Source: Terriglobia bacterium
GTDB lineage: Bacteria; Acidobacteriota; Terriglobia; Bryobacterales; Bryobacteraceae
Length of the DNA: 64,000 nt
NCBI GenBank assembly: GCA_020073615.1
Contig: JAIQEX010000001.1
Location: 96,670 to 160,669, forward strand
Direction: 5' to 3'
Shown here: piece after piece, positions 63,684 through 64,000 of the stretch
How positions within the stretch are numbered: the stretch's first letter is position 1
Layout: each line of letters starts with the position of its first letter
The notes under the pieces: generated by a model
What the model saw: only the letters and a program-made list of their open reading frames with translations
What the model was told of the DNA's origin: nothing
Databases searched by the model: none
Made by a program: the position numbers and the translations under genes

Positions 63684-64000
63684 TAAGCGTTAGAGCAACC
63701 GCACCCTGTTCATTCTCTGGCGCCAGTGATGAACTGGAGGGGTGGACGAACGTAAGCGTCCGATGAACCCCTCTTCCCAAAGGCCGGTCAGGGCTGCATA
63801 GTGGTTTCATGACCGAAACCGTCAGCGAGGAGAAGGCGACCACCAAAAGCGAGCAGTGGCGCGAGCGGCTCACCGCGCAGGAGCGCAGCGGGCTGTCTGT
63901 GAAGGAATTCTGTAAGGGACTGGGGCTCACGGCGTGCACCTTCTACGCTTGGCGCAACCGGCTGCGCGGAGAGGGAGCGGTGCGCTTCGCCTTGGTGGAT
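63684..64000 (+). mobile_element. Left end of an IS66-family insertion sequence
   Basis: GTAAGCGTTAGAG at 63684 matches the GTAAGCG start of IS66-family terminal repeats, and the first IS66-type gene begins 125 bases inside it. A second GTAAGCG lies at about 63750. The right end and target duplication are outside the window; GCTCCATT (63676-63683) would be the left copy of an 8-base duplication if this is the true end. Confidence 0.7.
63809..64000 (+). CDS. tnpA: IS66-family accessory protein TnpA, 3' end outside window
   Basis: The visible 64 residues run from ATG 63809: a helix-turn-helix of the IS66 TnpA type, WRERLTAQERSGLSVKEFCK (about residues 17-36) followed by FYAWRNRLRGEG. In IS66 elements this gene precedes tnpB and the DDE transposase tnpC. 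It is the last gene before the window edge and continues beyond it. Confidence 0.82.
   Translation, partial: MTETVSEEKATTKSEQWRERLTAQERSGLSVKEFCKGLGLTACTFYAWRNRLRGEGAVRFALVD

Overview
The window reads as a chromosomal piece of a high-G+C Gram-negative bacterium. The best guess is an acidobacterium of the Solibacter/Bryobacter type. This is inferred from the SBBP beta-propeller protein with its C-terminal module, the PEP-CTERM surface protein, the Tat-exported Gfo/Idh/MocA oxidoreductase, the many GTG/TTG starts and the 4-base start/stop overlaps. No rRNA or tRNA was seen to confirm it.

Layout. (1) 1-2.5 kb, minus: a Na+/solute symporter (cut by the window edge) and a double-SIS sugar-phosphate protein. 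(2) 2.7-11 kb: an antitoxin-like fragment, an exported protein of unknown function, two large membrane GT-C-type proteins and the SBBP protein. (3) 11.1-19.6 kb, minus: a glycan assembly and export operon with gmd, fcl, an ABC-2 permease and ATPase, a methyltransferase-glycosyltransferase fusion, a GT2 and a GT4. (4) 20.1-24.1 kb, plus: a coiled-coil protein with 99-bp repeats and two GT4 enzymes, ending in a hairpin that spans two convergent stop codons. (5) 24.1-28.4 kb: a sulfate-activation set (TauE-like permease, cysD, cysNC) split by a sulfotransferase gene on the opposite strand. This suggests that PAPS made here feeds sulfation of the glycan. (6) 28.5-29.2 kb: a PEP-CTERM protein with a near-consensus promoter.

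(7) 29.6-46.3 kb, plus: a long, translationally coupled sugar operon. rfbF-rfbG-rfbH make a CDP-4-keto-3,6-dideoxyhexose precursor. They are followed by a NeuB-family synthase lacking the SAF domain, a KdsC-like phosphatase, an acetolactate-synthase-like ThDP enzyme, an epimerase, a TIM-barrel isomerase, three SDRs, three methyltransferases, a polyprenyl-type GT2, gmhA and a flippase-like membrane protein. The downstream part (42.4-45.3 kb) carries relics of a gmhA 3' end and of two GT2 5' ends, which look like scars of cassette exchange. (8) 46.3-52.7 kb, plus: an ABC ATPase, a Tat-exported oxidoreductase, an acyl-CoA dehydrogenase, a MeaB/methylmalonyl-CoA epimerase fusion, MTA phosphorylase and a GT9-like protein. 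(9) 52.6-58.6 kb, minus: a coupled chaperone operon with a large helical-repeat protein, a J-domain protein with a modified HPD motif, GrpE, Hsp70 and a zinc-ribbon protein. (10) 58.7-62.3 kb: an MgtA-type P-type ATPase and a radical SAM protein. (11) 62.6-64 kb: an A+T-richer accessory patch with a DUF4062 protein, a truncated partner ORF and the left end of an IS66-family element.

Regions 3, 4, 5 and 7 together describe synthesis, methylation, probable sulfation and ABC-dependent export of a surface polysaccharide containing fucose-type and branched or deoxy sugars. The least conventional parts are the sugar cassette, the recombination scars, the chaperone operon and the DUF4062 patch.
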